Source: Labilibaculum antarcticum
GTDB lineage: Bacteria > Bacteroidota > Bacteroidia > Bacteroidales > Marinifilaceae
DNA: 64,000 nucleotides
NCBI RefSeq assembly: GCF_002356295.1
Contig: NZ_AP018042.1
Span: forward strand, 1,830,361-1,894,360
Reading direction: 5' to 3'
Shown here piece by piece: positions 37,437 to 46,455 of the stretch. Below the pieces are notes generated by a model. The model searched no databases and was not told the DNA's origin. It was given only the letters and a program-made list of their open reading frames with translations. The translations under genes and the position numbers were made by a program. Positions within the stretch are counted from its first letter, which is position 1. Each line of letters opens with the position of its first letter.

Positions 37437-37733
37437 AATCTTCTTTTTATTTTCTTTTAATTTCAGCGCTTAAAACTAGGTAATTCAATTTTATAATCAA
37501 AATCCTTTTCAATTAGAAAACGATTTCGAGCCATAAAGATATAAAAAATAAAAGCAAACCGATTTTCCGAAGCAATAAATTTGATTCTCAGTCAGTAAAC
37601 GATTGAGAAATCACATTTAAGATAGGAAGTTTGCAGTAATTTAAAGTAGGATAAAACCTCTGTGTATAAATGAACTATAAACTTAGTCGGTTTTTTCTTT
37701 ATAGCCAATCTAAATTATAAATATCAAAAAAGT

Positions 37734-37848
37734 AGAGTGAAGAATCTATTGTGTTCGGACTCATCCTACCTATACACACACTATACATTGCTACCAATCA
37801 ATTGTCTATTGACAAACAATTTTCGAACTAAAATAGATTCTTCACTCT
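37734..37848. other. Long inverted repeat, candidate structured RNA or MITE-like element
   Basis: A perfect 17-bp inverted repeat (AGAGTGAAGAATCTATT at 37734-37750 and its complement at 37832-37848) encloses 81 bp. Inside, GTTCG (37752-37756) and CGAAC (37824-37828) could extend the stem, and TTGTC/GACAA forms a small inner hairpin. The right arm is followed by TTTTATCTTT. No convincing gene overlaps it. The rest of the stretch from 37437 to 38018 shows only the tRNA-Ala promoter and a small hairpin at 37965-37980 (CCCGAT/ATCGGG). Confidence 0.6.
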
Positions 37849-37910
37849 TTTATCTTTACGTATACAATTTAAAAATGTTTGACTTTTGGAAAAAATCATC
37901 TTACATATGT

Positions 37911-37940
37911 TTTGAGATGTGTAATTTTCATCTATATTTG
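37911..37940 (+). promoter_or_regulatory. tRNA-Ala promoter
   Basis: TTTG (37911-37914), 18 bp, TATATTTG (37933-37940). Confidence 0.75.
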
Positions 37941-38018
37941 CAATCGAATTGAGATTTAGCTCATCCCGATACCTATCGGGAGCCAAGAGCATTAAACATT
38001 CTCTTTTTAATCAAAGTT

Positions 38019-38092
38019 GGGGGATTAGCTCAGTTGGCTAGAGCGTTTGACTGGCAGTCAAAAGGTCATCGGTTCGATTCCGATATTCTCCA
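38019..38092 (+). tRNA. tRNA-Ala (GGC)
   Basis: A 74-nt cloverleaf. Acceptor GGGGGAT pairs with ATTCTCC (with G-T pairs); anticodon stem TTTGA/TCAAA holds loop CTGGCAG with anticodon GGC; the T arm is ATCGG-TTCGATT-CCGAT. CCA is not encoded (CACATT follows). The single gene has its own promoter and terminator. Confidence 0.95.
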
Positions 38093-38102
38093 CATTAAAG
38101 AT

Positions 38103-38141
38103 AAGGCGTTTAGGGGCTTCCACCCTTGGCGCTTTTTTTTT
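38103..38141 (+). terminator. tRNA-Ala terminator
   Basis: AAGGCGTTTAGGG pairs with CCCTTGGCGCTT (two G-T pairs, one mismatch) and runs into nine T residues, 11 bp after the tRNA. Confidence 0.7.
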
Positions 38142-38544
38142 GCACTGTTTTGTCCTACTATGACGTTACACAAAAAGAAACACTATGGGAAAGACTCAAA
38201 AAAATCACGAATACGTAAGAATACGACTCTTTCGTGACTTCAAATTGCAATTCATTTATTTCTATTTTTCATTCAATTTTATACCTTACCGGATATAAAA
38301 AGAAGCTTCGGTACTCTACAATGCCCTTTCGGGTATAAATACCATCTCAAATATGGTATCCGAACATGAATCTCCGCCAGTCAGTAGAACTTGATTAGGA
38401 GAGTTACTCAGGAATTTAATTAATTGTCCCTACAAATAATCTTACCGATAAGAGATTCTCAGGAGTTAACAATCACATCACACTCTGTTTAACCTTAATT
38501 AACATTTTTTAGTGCTTTCAATCCAGATAGTTTTCATAAATTTG

Positions 38545-38625
38545 TATCATCCTTTCCGAGAGGATTAGGTTTTCATAGATTAAAATGGGTTAGATTGAAG
38601 TCCGGGGTGGTTCCCGGACTTTTTC
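38545..38625 (+). ncRNA. Candidate small RNA
   Basis: A promoter-like TAAATTTG (38537-38544) lies about 60 bp before a strong terminator hairpin (38598-38625) on the same strand. No gene lies between; the only ATG (38584) meets a stop after two codons. A transcript of about 75 nt would result. The -33 position is weak (TTTC). The flanking stretch 38238-38536 shows nothing else that I can identify. Confidence 0.35.
38598..38625 (+). terminator. Orphan intrinsic terminator
   Basis: AAGTCCGGG / CCCGGACTT with a 6-nt loop, then TTTT. It points along the plus strand although the nearest plus-strand gene is the tRNA-Ala 500 bp away, which already has a terminator. Confidence 0.8.
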
Positions 38626-38661
38626 ATTTACAGCTATCCAAGGCTTACGACAAAAGCCAAC

Positions 38662-40884
38662 CTACTCTATTGTTTTCTGGCTATTCGCATTGATAAACAA
38701 TACATTGCCTAAAGAATCATATCCTTTAAAAAGTTCCTCTTTTTCATGCTTCAGCGCTTCACCTCTAAATCCAACAATCGTTAATCCGGCATCAGCCGAA
38801 CGCTTATTGATTACCTCTTTGGCCGCAACATTTTCCTGTTCATGAATAATTTCGATATTCGAAGTTGTTATAGGCAGTCGGCCCGAAACGACCAGTTCAT
38901 CCAATTGCTTTCTGGTTTCATTGGCCTGTTCCTTTTTGCAGATATTGAATATCTTAATGTCCGCCTTTTTCCAATCAGAATGACCCGCAATAATAAAACT
39001 AAGTAGAATCATCAGATTCGCATTGTCGGTATCCGAAGATTTAATCCAGACATGGATATTGTTTTTAAAATTAATCCTCCGTGAAGAACTGCCCAGAATA
39101 CAGAAATCAAAATTACCTGCACGGGCTAATGAATAATTATCAATGATTAAATTCAAGCGATCAGGATTTTCTTTATTAAACTCGAAAATCACCATATTAT
39201 TTTCCATTCCCGCCACACCAGGAAGCTGAATTGCTTGCGCTATCGCTGAAGTATAAGATGGCGAAATAATGGTATCGACGTAAACATGATTCTCTATTTT
39301 ATCGAAACTTTTAATTAATCGATCCAATTCTTGCTGCGACTGCCGATAGGTAGCTTTCGAGTAATATCCCTCAATTCGATGCAAATAAGTTCCAAACCCA
39401 TATTTGTACGATATCCAATTGAGAAGCTCAAAGGCTGTGTCCCTCTCAAAAGATTCTTTCGATATACAAATAGCACTTGGTCTCCATTCCCGGGTTTTTC
39501 TCTTTCTTGTTTTCTGTAAAAAAACCTGCATATTTCTATTTAGCTGATAAAGAGAATTTAAAAATATTGATTCCAGTCCATTTCTATTTTTATGATATCG
39601 ATTAATAAACAAATAAAGTAATATCATTACTGATACCGCTGCTAATGCATACAAAAAGTTAATCTTGAACATCACCCATACTGATGTTATAAAGCCGATC
39701 AAAGACAACACCCACTTCGATTTAAAAGAAGGTCGGTAACTTGGCGATGATCCAAAATGATTTAAAACAGATATTAAACACAAGGAACCATAAGTCACCA
39801 TAAAAAACATAGAAATAATTTGAGCAACTGCATTCACATCGCCTAAAACCACAAATACCATTGCAATTACGCAGGTAATTAATGATGCATTTATGGGTTC
39901 ATTATCTGATTCTCTACCTTTTGCCAACCATTTATTCAATGGTTTAGAAGGAAAAGAACGATCGATTGATAGTGCTTGAAGTGTGCGTGGTGCAACCATT
40001 ACTGAGCCTAATGCTGATGATATTGTTGATGCGGCCAAACCTAATGGAATTACCAAACTTCCGCCTATGGCAATTTTTGCCATTATCAACTGCTCTCCTA
40101 TTAAATCGGCACTACTAACAGAAAATGCCAACTTATACACCACAAAAAAGTAAATAACCATTCCAATTAAAGTAGCCGAGGTTGTTCCCAAAGGAATTGA
40201 TTTGGATGGATTTTTCAAATCTCCTGATAAACCAACTCCGGCAGTCATCCCTGTAAATGCGGGAAATATAATCGCAAATACAACAAAAAAGCTATCCGTA
40301 TTCCTAAAGTCCGCATTCATCAAATTAAATTCGGAAACAGAAGCATGATCTGTTGTTCCCAAGAAAAATAGCAAGAGTGAAACCATTAATATGGCAATCA
40401 CAAAATACAAAGCTTTCACACCTAGATTGGCTCCTTTTTTCAGAATTAGTATCGACAAGAAAAACATGGCGGGAACACTTATCACCTGTCGTGGCAATGC
40501 ATACCCGAATGTGTTAAAAGCCCAGTTAAATACAGGTTCAAAAGCTTCTGTGAAAGCAATTACATAAAAAGCAACACTTATTGCCTGCGAAAAAAACAAG
40601 GCGATTCCTATTGTCGCACCAATATTTAGACCAAACGAACGGGAAATTATAAAATATTCTCCACCTCCTTCAACGCGTTTATTTGTTGCCAGCTCCGAAA
40701 TAGCCAGAGCCGTTGGAATTGTTACCAAATGACCAAGAAGAACAACTAAGATTACGCCCCAAAAACCAAGAGTTCCAACGGCAAATCCAAAACGAAGAAA
40801 TAAAATCGCACCTAATATGGTCGAAATAGCCGTAAAAAAGACCGGAGCAGTTCCAAATTTGTGAGAAGAAGAATTTGTGGGCAT
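38662..40884 (-). CDS. SLC12-like APC-superfamily transporter
   Basis: A 740-residue membrane protein with about 12 transmembrane segments (residues about 10-440). It starts GTAPVFFTAISTILGAILFLRFG (shown in part: GTAPVFF, then LGAILFLRFG), the hallmark of the cation-chloride cotransporter branch of the APC superfamily. GGGEYFIISRSFG and FPAFTGMTAGVGLSGDLKNP (given in part) are also conserved. A cytoplasmic C-terminal domain of about 270 residues resembles the SLC12 regulatory tail. The substrate may be ions with chloride or amino acids; I cannot tell. The start MPTNSSS at 40884 is preferred over an ATG 39 bp further up. Confidence 0.82.
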   Translation of the reverse strand: MPTNSSSHKFGTAPVFFTAISTILGAILFLRFGFAVGTLGFWGVILVVLLGHLVTIPTALAISELATNKRVEGGGEYFIISRSFGLNIGATIGIALFFSQAISVAFYVIAFTEAFEPVFNWAFNTFGYALPRQVISVPAMFFLSILILKKGANLGVKALYFVIAILMVSLLLFFLGTTDHASVSEFNLMNADFRNTDSFFVVFAIIFPAFTGMTAGVGLSGDLKNPSKSIPLGTTSATLIGMVIYFFVVYKLAFSVSSADLIGEQLIMAKIAIGGSLVIPLGLAASTISSALGSVMVAPRTLQALSIDRSFPSKPLNKWLAKGRESDNEPINASLITCVIAMVFVVLGDVNAVAQIISMFFMVTYGSLCLISVLNHFGSSPSYRPSFKSKWVLSLIGFITSVWVMFKINFLYALAAVSVMILLYLFINRYHKNRNGLESIFLNSLYQLNRNMQVFLQKTRKRKTREWRPSAICISKESFERDTAFELLNWISYKYGFGTYLHRIEGYYSKATYRQSQQELDRLIKSFDKIENHVYVDTIISPSYTSAIAQAIQLPGVAGMENNMVIFEFNKENPDRLNLIIDNYSLARAGNFDFCILGSSSRRINFKNNIHVWIKSSDTDNANLMILLSFIIAGHSDWKKADIKIFNICKKEQANETRKQLDELVVSGRLPITTSNIEIIHEQENVAAKEVINKRSADAGLTIVGFRGEALKHEKEELFKGYDSLGNVLFINANSQKTIE

Positions 40885-41096
40885 AGACTTTAAGTGTGAA
40901 AATTTGTTTATTAAAAATAACAAAAATTCACCATTAATAATGTGTACAATTGACTGATCTACGAAATAACACGAAGGTCTTAAAAATTATCACCACAATG
41001 CGGTTGAAATAAACTCATATTCTGTGTATCTTCTGATAATTTATTGAAAATGAAGAATGCATTAAAATCTGCAATAGGCTTACGATTCACTATTAC

Positions 41097-41930
41097 ATGA
41101 AAGAAAAAATTGTTTTAATCACGGGAGCTTCCTCTGGAATTGGCAAAGCCTCAGCTCTGCTTTTTCTAAAAAAAGGATACACCGTATATGCAACAGCTCC
41201 ATCGACCAATGCAATGATGGATCTGGAGGCTAAAGGTGCACGAATTCTGCAACTAGATATCACTAATGCTGAAAATTGCAGGCAAGTTGTAAATCATATT
41301 TATAAAAAATCAGAACGCGTAGACATCTTAGTAAACAATGCAGGCTTTGGCCTATACGGCGCAATTGAAGATGTTCCTATGGCTGATGCACGACAGCAAT
41401 TCGAGGTCAACCTTTTTGGTTTAATGCAACTTACTCAAATGATTCTACCCAAAATGAGAGTGAATTGTAACGGAAGAATTATTAATATCAGCTCTATACT
41501 TGGAAGAATGACACTTCCCATGGGTGGATGGTATCACGCATCAAAATATGCATTGGAAGGAATTTCGGATTGCCTCCGACAAGAGCTTAGATCATTTGGA
41601 GTGAAAGTAATTCTAATTAATCCTGGTGCAATCGAATCTGAATGGGCAGATATTGCCTTATCCAAAGCAATTGAATATTCAAAGAACACCGCTTATGGAA
41701 CCATGACTGAACGGCTTGAGAACCTTCTTCTAAAATCAAGGAAAATTCAAGTAAAAACAGAGAAAGTTGCAGAAGTGATTGTGAATGCAAGCGAATCAAG
41801 AAATCCACGAATCAGATACATCGTACCCACACATGCTAAACTAATTTGGTTGCTTAGAAAAATTATCACCGAAAATAGTTTTGATTATTTTAAGAGAAGG
41901 TTCTTTAAATTTAATTATCCTTATAAATAA
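41097..41930 (+). CDS. Short-chain dehydrogenase/reductase
   Basis: A 277-residue classical SDR. The nucleotide-binding motif is TGASSGIGKA (residues 9-18), NNAG at 80-83, catalytic Ser in ISSI (132-133), and YxxxK with Y146 and K150. INPGAIESEW follows. A poorly conserved C-terminal extension of about 70 residues is typical of SDRs acting on lipid or retinol-like substrates. No Asp is apparent after the second strand at the NAD-selecting position, so NADPH is plausible. Substrate unknown. The UPF0104 gene follows 100 bp later on the same strand. Confidence 0.88.
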   Translation: MKEKIVLITGASSGIGKASALLFLKKGYTVYATAPSTNAMMDLEAKGARILQLDITNAENCRQVVNHIYKKSERVDILVNNAGFGLYGAIEDVPMADARQQFEVNLFGLMQLTQMILPKMRVNCNGRIINISSILGRMTLPMGGWYHASKYALEGISDCLRQELRSFGVKVILINPGAIESEWADIALSKAIEYSKNTAYGTMTERLENLLLKSRKIQVKTEKVAEVIVNASESRNPRIRYIVPTHAKLIWLLRKIITENSFDYFKRRFFKFNYPYK

Positions 41931-42030
41931 TAGCATCCTCTATTTTAGAGTATTTTAACATTTACTTCATTAACAATTTGTAATCCAAACTCTTAAATTC
42001 CGTAAGTTTGGTATCCATAAAGATTAAAAA

Positions 42031-43101
42031 ATGAGCATAAACCAACCAGCTAGTCAAAATAAACTGCTTAACGGTGTTCGTCCAAGTAGAATTGTATATC
42101 CTATTCTTATTGGAATCGCTGTTGTTGTTTATATGTTGGTAAAAGAGGTTGATGGCACAACTCTTTCTCTTATTGAGTTTTCATGGCATTCACTTTTTTG
42201 GATTTGTGTAGCACTAATCATGATGGTAATTCGTGATTTAGGCTATATGGCTCGATTACGTATTTTAACAGATGGAACATTCACATGGAGCAAATCCTTT
42301 CGGATAATCATGCTTTGGGAATTCACATCAGCAATAACCCCTTCGGCAATTGGTGGAACATCAGTAGCAATACTATACCTTAACAAAGAGGGCTTAAAAG
42401 TAGGTAAAAGTTCGGCCATCGTAATGTCTACTTCATTTCTAGATGAGCTGTATTTCATCCTCATGTTTCCTTTACTGATATTGTTTTTAGATGTCAACCA
42501 ACTATTCATGACAGATGCTCCAGGACATTCTTTATGGCTGGAATCTCTTTTATATTTTGCTCTTATCGGGTATCTTGTAAAAGCAGGTTATTTTATTGTT
42601 TTAACCTATGGCTTATTTTGGAATCCAAGAGGATTGAAGTGGCTTTTACTTTGGATATTTAAACTCCCGATTCTTAGAAAGTGGAAACAGGGAGCAAACC
42701 AAGCAGGCACCGACATCATAGAAAGTTCGAAAGAACTGCGGAGAAAACCTTTTTGGTTCTGGCTGAAAGCATTCATGGCAACTTTTTGGTCGTGGACTGC
42801 CAGATACTGGGTTGTAAATGTAATTCTTCTTGCTTTCATATTTCAAGGATATAGTATTACAGAACATGTTATGATATTTGCAAGACAACTGGTAATGTGG
42901 ATCATGATGCTGGTTAGTCCGACCCCTGGAGGAAGTGGATTTTCGGAATGGGTTTTTACAAAATATTTGGGCGATTTTCTTCCATCCGCAGGAGTTGCAG
43001 CAACTATGGCATTAATTTGGCGACTCATTTCATACTACCCTTATCTCTTAATTGGAGTCTTTATCCTTCCTAAATGGATCAAGAAACATTTTAGAAAATA
43101 A
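42031..43101 (+). CDS. UPF0104/LPG-synthase-TM-type membrane protein
   Basis: A 356-residue integral membrane protein with about eight helices. The conserved ITPSAIGGTSVAI (about residue 108) and SPTPGGSGFSEW (about residue 295) motifs mark the family that includes the flippase-like membrane half of lysyl-phosphatidylglycerol synthase (MprF) and AglD. The soluble aminoacyl-transfer domain of MprF is absent, so a lipid-flippase or transport role is the most that can be inferred. It follows the SDR gene, possibly in one unit. The last residues are basic. Confidence 0.82.
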   Translation: MSINQPASQNKLLNGVRPSRIVYPILIGIAVVVYMLVKEVDGTTLSLIEFSWHSLFWICVALIMMVIRDLGYMARLRILTDGTFTWSKSFRIIMLWEFTSAITPSAIGGTSVAILYLNKEGLKVGKSSAIVMSTSFLDELYFILMFPLLILFLDVNQLFMTDAPGHSLWLESLLYFALIGYLVKAGYFIVLTYGLFWNPRGLKWLLLWIFKLPILRKWKQGANQAGTDIIESSKELRRKPFWFWLKAFMATFWSWTARYWVVNVILLAFIFQGYSITEHVMIFARQLVMWIMMLVSPTPGGSGFSEWVFTKYLGDFLPSAGVAATMALIWRLISYYPYLLIGVFILPKWIKKHFRK

Positions 43102-43472
43102 ACTCAAACTAACTCTTCAGCAATTATTTTGCAATATCTCAATCAATAAACAAATATTTAAAAGCTCACATAACAATATACTATCCACTCACGTATACAA
43201 TGCACTATCGTTTCAATAAAACAGGTGAAATACCAATGATTTATGAAGGTGAGAGACTATTCTAGACATTAAAAGAACGCTTTTAAAGATGTAGTAGTCA
43301 ATACTTTTAGCAGAGTTACCAACAAGTCTTAGCGAGTATTCGTCAGTAAAAAAGATAGTTTCATCAAAACTTTTAAGTGTTTAACCATAATAAGACTTTA
43401 CATTTAACACAAACAATGTAACTTGCAGCTTATAACACAAAAATCAGATTAAATTAATAACAACAAATAGTT
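43102..43472. other. Intergenic region without recognisable features
   Basis: This AT-rich stretch of 371 bp between the UPF0104 gene and the LVIVD lipoprotein gene has no reading frame, tRNA or strong hairpin that I can support. It presumably carries the promoter of the downstream lipoprotein. Confidence 0.4.
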
Positions 43473-45338
43473 ATGAGGAAATATCTACTATTAATGATTG
43501 GTCTTTTCATAATTGTTTCTTCTTGTTCGGAGGATAATGATAACAATCAACAAATCGATCAAAAGAAAACAATTGAAGAAGGCATTTCAATCAACAACGA
43601 TCCTGCGGATCTTTCCAGCAGAGTGTCTACTATGAATAAATTGGTTCAAATCAACAATCTTCCAACAGGAACTAAATCTGGGAATGAAGGAATTGAAATT
43701 GATTATACCAAAAACTACGCTTTTAAATTAAAAGCCGAAGTTGAAGCTCCTAAAGTAAAAGGTAAAGCAGTTCAAGCCACTCATGTTAAAATTATTGACG
43801 ACATGGCATTTGTTTCCTATAATACTAAAGGAATTGAATATAGCGGCGGTGTTGATCTATTTGATATTTCGGATGAAGACAATCCCATATTACAAGCTCA
43901 AGTCTTACTTTCAGATATTGACGTTAGTGCAGTTGATTATTACGATGGTGTAATTTACCTTGTTGGTGCTTTGGATGAAAAAAGTGAAGGTTATACTCTT
44001 GAATCACCAGCAATATTATTGGCTTTGGAATTAAGCAATTCTAAAAAGATCATATCTACTACTGCATTAGTTGATCTACCTTCTTATGTTGGTACCGATG
44101 TTGAAATCGACGAAAATTACATTTATGCAACTAGTGGATCGGATGGAAAACTTACTATTCTTAAGCGTAGTGATTATTCTTTGGTAAAAGACATTGATAT
44201 TAACGACGCCAGATCTTTAAGTAGTAATGCTGATAACATTTATACTTTAAGTGCTCCTCAACAAATTCGTACATTTACGAAAACTGATTTTACACCATTA
44301 ACTGATATTCAAGTTACAGGCTCAGTAACAATCGATTCAAAAACTGAAATTGATGTAACTGATGAATATATTCTTGCTGCTTTAAATGTATCAGGATTAG
44401 ATATTCGTAATTTAGATGGAAGTCTAAAAGAGCATTTCAATCGTCCGGCAACGCCTACAAATGGTCTTGACGAGAACTATGTAACCAACTCGGTATGCTT
44501 AAATGAAGAATTATTACTAATTGGTAATGGTGGTGCTGGTGTTTATGTTGGTGCCATGATTCCTGAGAATGAGAATAATGTTAGTCTGTTAGGAAGTATG
44601 GATTTTGGTACATCGGTAAACTTTGTTGAGTCAAGAGGAAACTATATTTTTGTTGCTGCCGGTACTGGTGGATTAAAAATTCTTACCATCGAACTGGACG
44701 AAGGTGAGCCAGAAATTGTAATTCCAACTAAACCTTGTGAAACTTTAGTAGATAACATTATTGAAATGTTTCCTGAAAGAAAAGATAATCGTAGTGCTAA
44801 CGATGATTTATTTTCTGATGACAATAAATTAATTCTGAAATTAATCAAAGAATCTCCTGTATATTTAACTTTCATTGAGGAGAATGCAGGCTACAAAAAT
44901 TCATTGGCATACTACACTTACGATGCAGAGAATCCTCCTGCAAGTGCTGACGAAATAGAGCTTCACATGCTTTTCCCTAATGCTTCCAAAGAAGAATCAG
45001 GAGGAGGCCTTAAAGCTGGAGATCGTGTTCAGTTAGGTGATGCTCCTTTTGCACAAAACACAGTAATCGGATTTTGCTTAATCGTAAACGGATGGAAAAA
45101 TGGTGCTACTGTTGAAGGTATTTATCGTCATTACACCAATATTGCATGGAACAATGGAGAACAACAACATGTAATGTTCAAAGAAAAAAACTGCTTGGAT
45201 ATCGTATTGTGTTTCGAAGATGTTCAGTTACCTTCTGGTGACAAAGATTTTAACGACATTATTTTCACAGTGAATGATAACGAGGATGATGCTAATGTAG
45301 CAACAGCTTTTGACCTAACAAATATTGTGGAAAAATAA
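43473..45338 (+). CDS. LVIVD-repeat lipoprotein with C-terminal DUF4114 domain
   Basis: A 621-residue predicted lipoprotein (lipobox IIVSSC, Cys at about residue 18). Residues about 90-410 contain beta-propeller-like repeats of the LVIVD type, each with a pattern such as VDLFDISDEDNP or LDIRNLDGS. The C-terminal part (about 500-610: GDRVQLGDAPFAQNTVIGF in part, then GDKDFNDIIFTV) matches DUF4114, an Asp-rich beta domain thought to bind calcium. Likely surface-exposed; the role is unknown. Monocistronic, with a strong terminator. Confidence 0.8.
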   Translation: MRKYLLLMIGLFIIVSSCSEDNDNNQQIDQKKTIEEGISINNDPADLSSRVSTMNKLVQINNLPTGTKSGNEGIEIDYTKNYAFKLKAEVEAPKVKGKAVQATHVKIIDDMAFVSYNTKGIEYSGGVDLFDISDEDNPILQAQVLLSDIDVSAVDYYDGVIYLVGALDEKSEGYTLESPAILLALELSNSKKIISTTALVDLPSYVGTDVEIDENYIYATSGSDGKLTILKRSDYSLVKDIDINDARSLSSNADNIYTLSAPQQIRTFTKTDFTPLTDIQVTGSVTIDSKTEIDVTDEYILAALNVSGLDIRNLDGSLKEHFNRPATPTNGLDENYVTNSVCLNEELLLIGNGGAGVYVGAMIPENENNVSLLGSMDFGTSVNFVESRGNYIFVAAGTGGLKILTIELDEGEPEIVIPTKPCETLVDNIIEMFPERKDNRSANDDLFSDDNKLILKLIKESPVYLTFIEENAGYKNSLAYYTYDAENPPASADEIELHMLFPNASKEESGGGLKAGDRVQLGDAPFAQNTVIGFCLIVNGWKNGATVEGIYRHYTNIAWNNGEQQHVMFKEKNCLDIVLCFEDVQLPSGDKDFNDIIFTVNDNEDDANVATAFDLTNIVEK

Positions 45339-45357
45339 AATTAAACTTTCTATATGG

Positions 45358-45392
45358 AGTGCCATTTCTTAGGAAATGGCACTTTTTTTTAT
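45358..45392. terminator. Terminator of the LVIVD lipoprotein gene
   Basis: An 11-bp perfect stem AGTGCCATTTC / GAAATGGCACT with loop TTAG, followed by eight T residues. It overlaps the end of the convergent DUF6427 gene. Confidence 0.92.
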
Positions 45393-46366
45393 CCAATAAA
45401 GCGGATAAGAATACTTGAGATCACAAGAATGTAAAACAGAACCTCACCAATCCAAGAATGTTTTTGTAATACGAAATAGTGACTGGTAATATAGGTAACC
45501 GGAATAATACTGATAAAGTATTGCTCAACACCTGCCCCTTTAAAAAACAGAAAACTAAGAGCTGAAACGAGGAAAAAAGTCAACAAAACAATAAAGTATT
45601 TACGTGAACTAATCTTTTTCTCCTCGTAAACATTCAACATATACAAAGAAGACAGAACAACCAGAAATCCAAGAATTCCCCAGTAGGAATATTGGAATAC
45701 AGACACAGCCCCTAAATGGTTATGAAATGAGAAAAGCTTACTGATTGTATGTAAGAATTCCGGAAGGTTTTCATTCCAAAAACACCAGGCAAACATCAAA
45801 AATATTGGAACAATAAAACCCATTAAACCAGCCAGAATTTCCTTACTCCGGAAATAACCGAATACTGCAAGTGTCATCAAAAACCATAGAATATATACAC
45901 CTGCAAACAAATAAAACAGACTTGCCAATCCAATTAAGAAACCAACGTCAAAAGAGTTGGAAAGGGTTGCTGTACCTTGGTAAATTTTAAATACTCTATC
46001 AACGGAAAGAAACAGTACAAAAGCAGCAAATAATGACGGATGCATTCCTCCCAAGGCAATTGTTCCTGTGGCAATAAAAGCAAATACAAAGGCTGGCAAA
46101 TCGGTTCGCTGCCGTATAAAAATATACTGTTCATTCAACCGAACCATTCCATAAGCCATCAATACAAGAAGAAGACAAGCAATGAGATTTAAAATGAAAT
46201 CATTACCCGCTGTAAGGAATCTCAACAATTCATACAATGGCATTTGATCTTGTCCTGCCGTTAAGGATTCAGGGTGAAGAAACGCACCCATCCATAGCGA
46301 TACAATAATAATCGGGACTAGTATCAGTAGAACAGAATGGCGGCCTTTAAGTGTTTTTAAGAGCAT
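45389..46366 (-). CDS. DUF6427-family multi-pass membrane protein
   Basis: A 325-residue protein with about ten hydrophobic segments. The start MLLKTLKGRHSVLLILVPIIIV (shown in parts) and a NEQYIFIRQRTDLPAF motif at about 73-88 match the Bacteroidota family DUF6427. Function is unknown; conserved association with purD or glycan genes is not something I can assert. The purD gene ends 90 bp upstream of its start on the same strand, so co-transcription is possible. Confidence 0.72.
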   Translation of the reverse strand: MLLKTLKGRHSVLLILVPIIIVSLWMGAFLHPESLTAGQDQMPLYELLRFLTAGNDFILNLIACLLLVLMAYGMVRLNEQYIFIRQRTDLPAFVFAFIATGTIALGGMHPSLFAAFVLFLSVDRVFKIYQGTATLSNSFDVGFLIGLASLFYLFAGVYILWFLMTLAVFGYFRSKEILAGLMGFIVPIFLMFAWCFWNENLPEFLHTISKLFSFHNHLGAVSVFQYSYWGILGFLVVLSSLYMLNVYEEKKISSRKYFIVLLTFFLVSALSFLFFKGAGVEQYFISIIPVTYITSHYFVLQKHSWIGEVLFYILVISSILIRFIG

Positions 46367-46455
46367 GGATTTTATCTTTTAGCATATTGCTAAACAAAGT
46401 AATAACTACCACTCAAATTTCAAATAAAATGAAGTGATAGTTAGTATACAAACAA

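Noticed and set aside
37737-37952. A 71-codon reading frame on the plus strand
   Set aside because: It begins inside the inverted repeat, reads through the tRNA-Ala promoter, has no ribosome site and has a composition rich in Leu, Tyr, Phe and Asn as expected from AT-rich non-coding DNA.
38034-38237. A 67-codon frame overlapping tRNA-Ala
   Set aside because: It runs through the tRNA and its terminator, so it is a by-product of the tRNA sequence.
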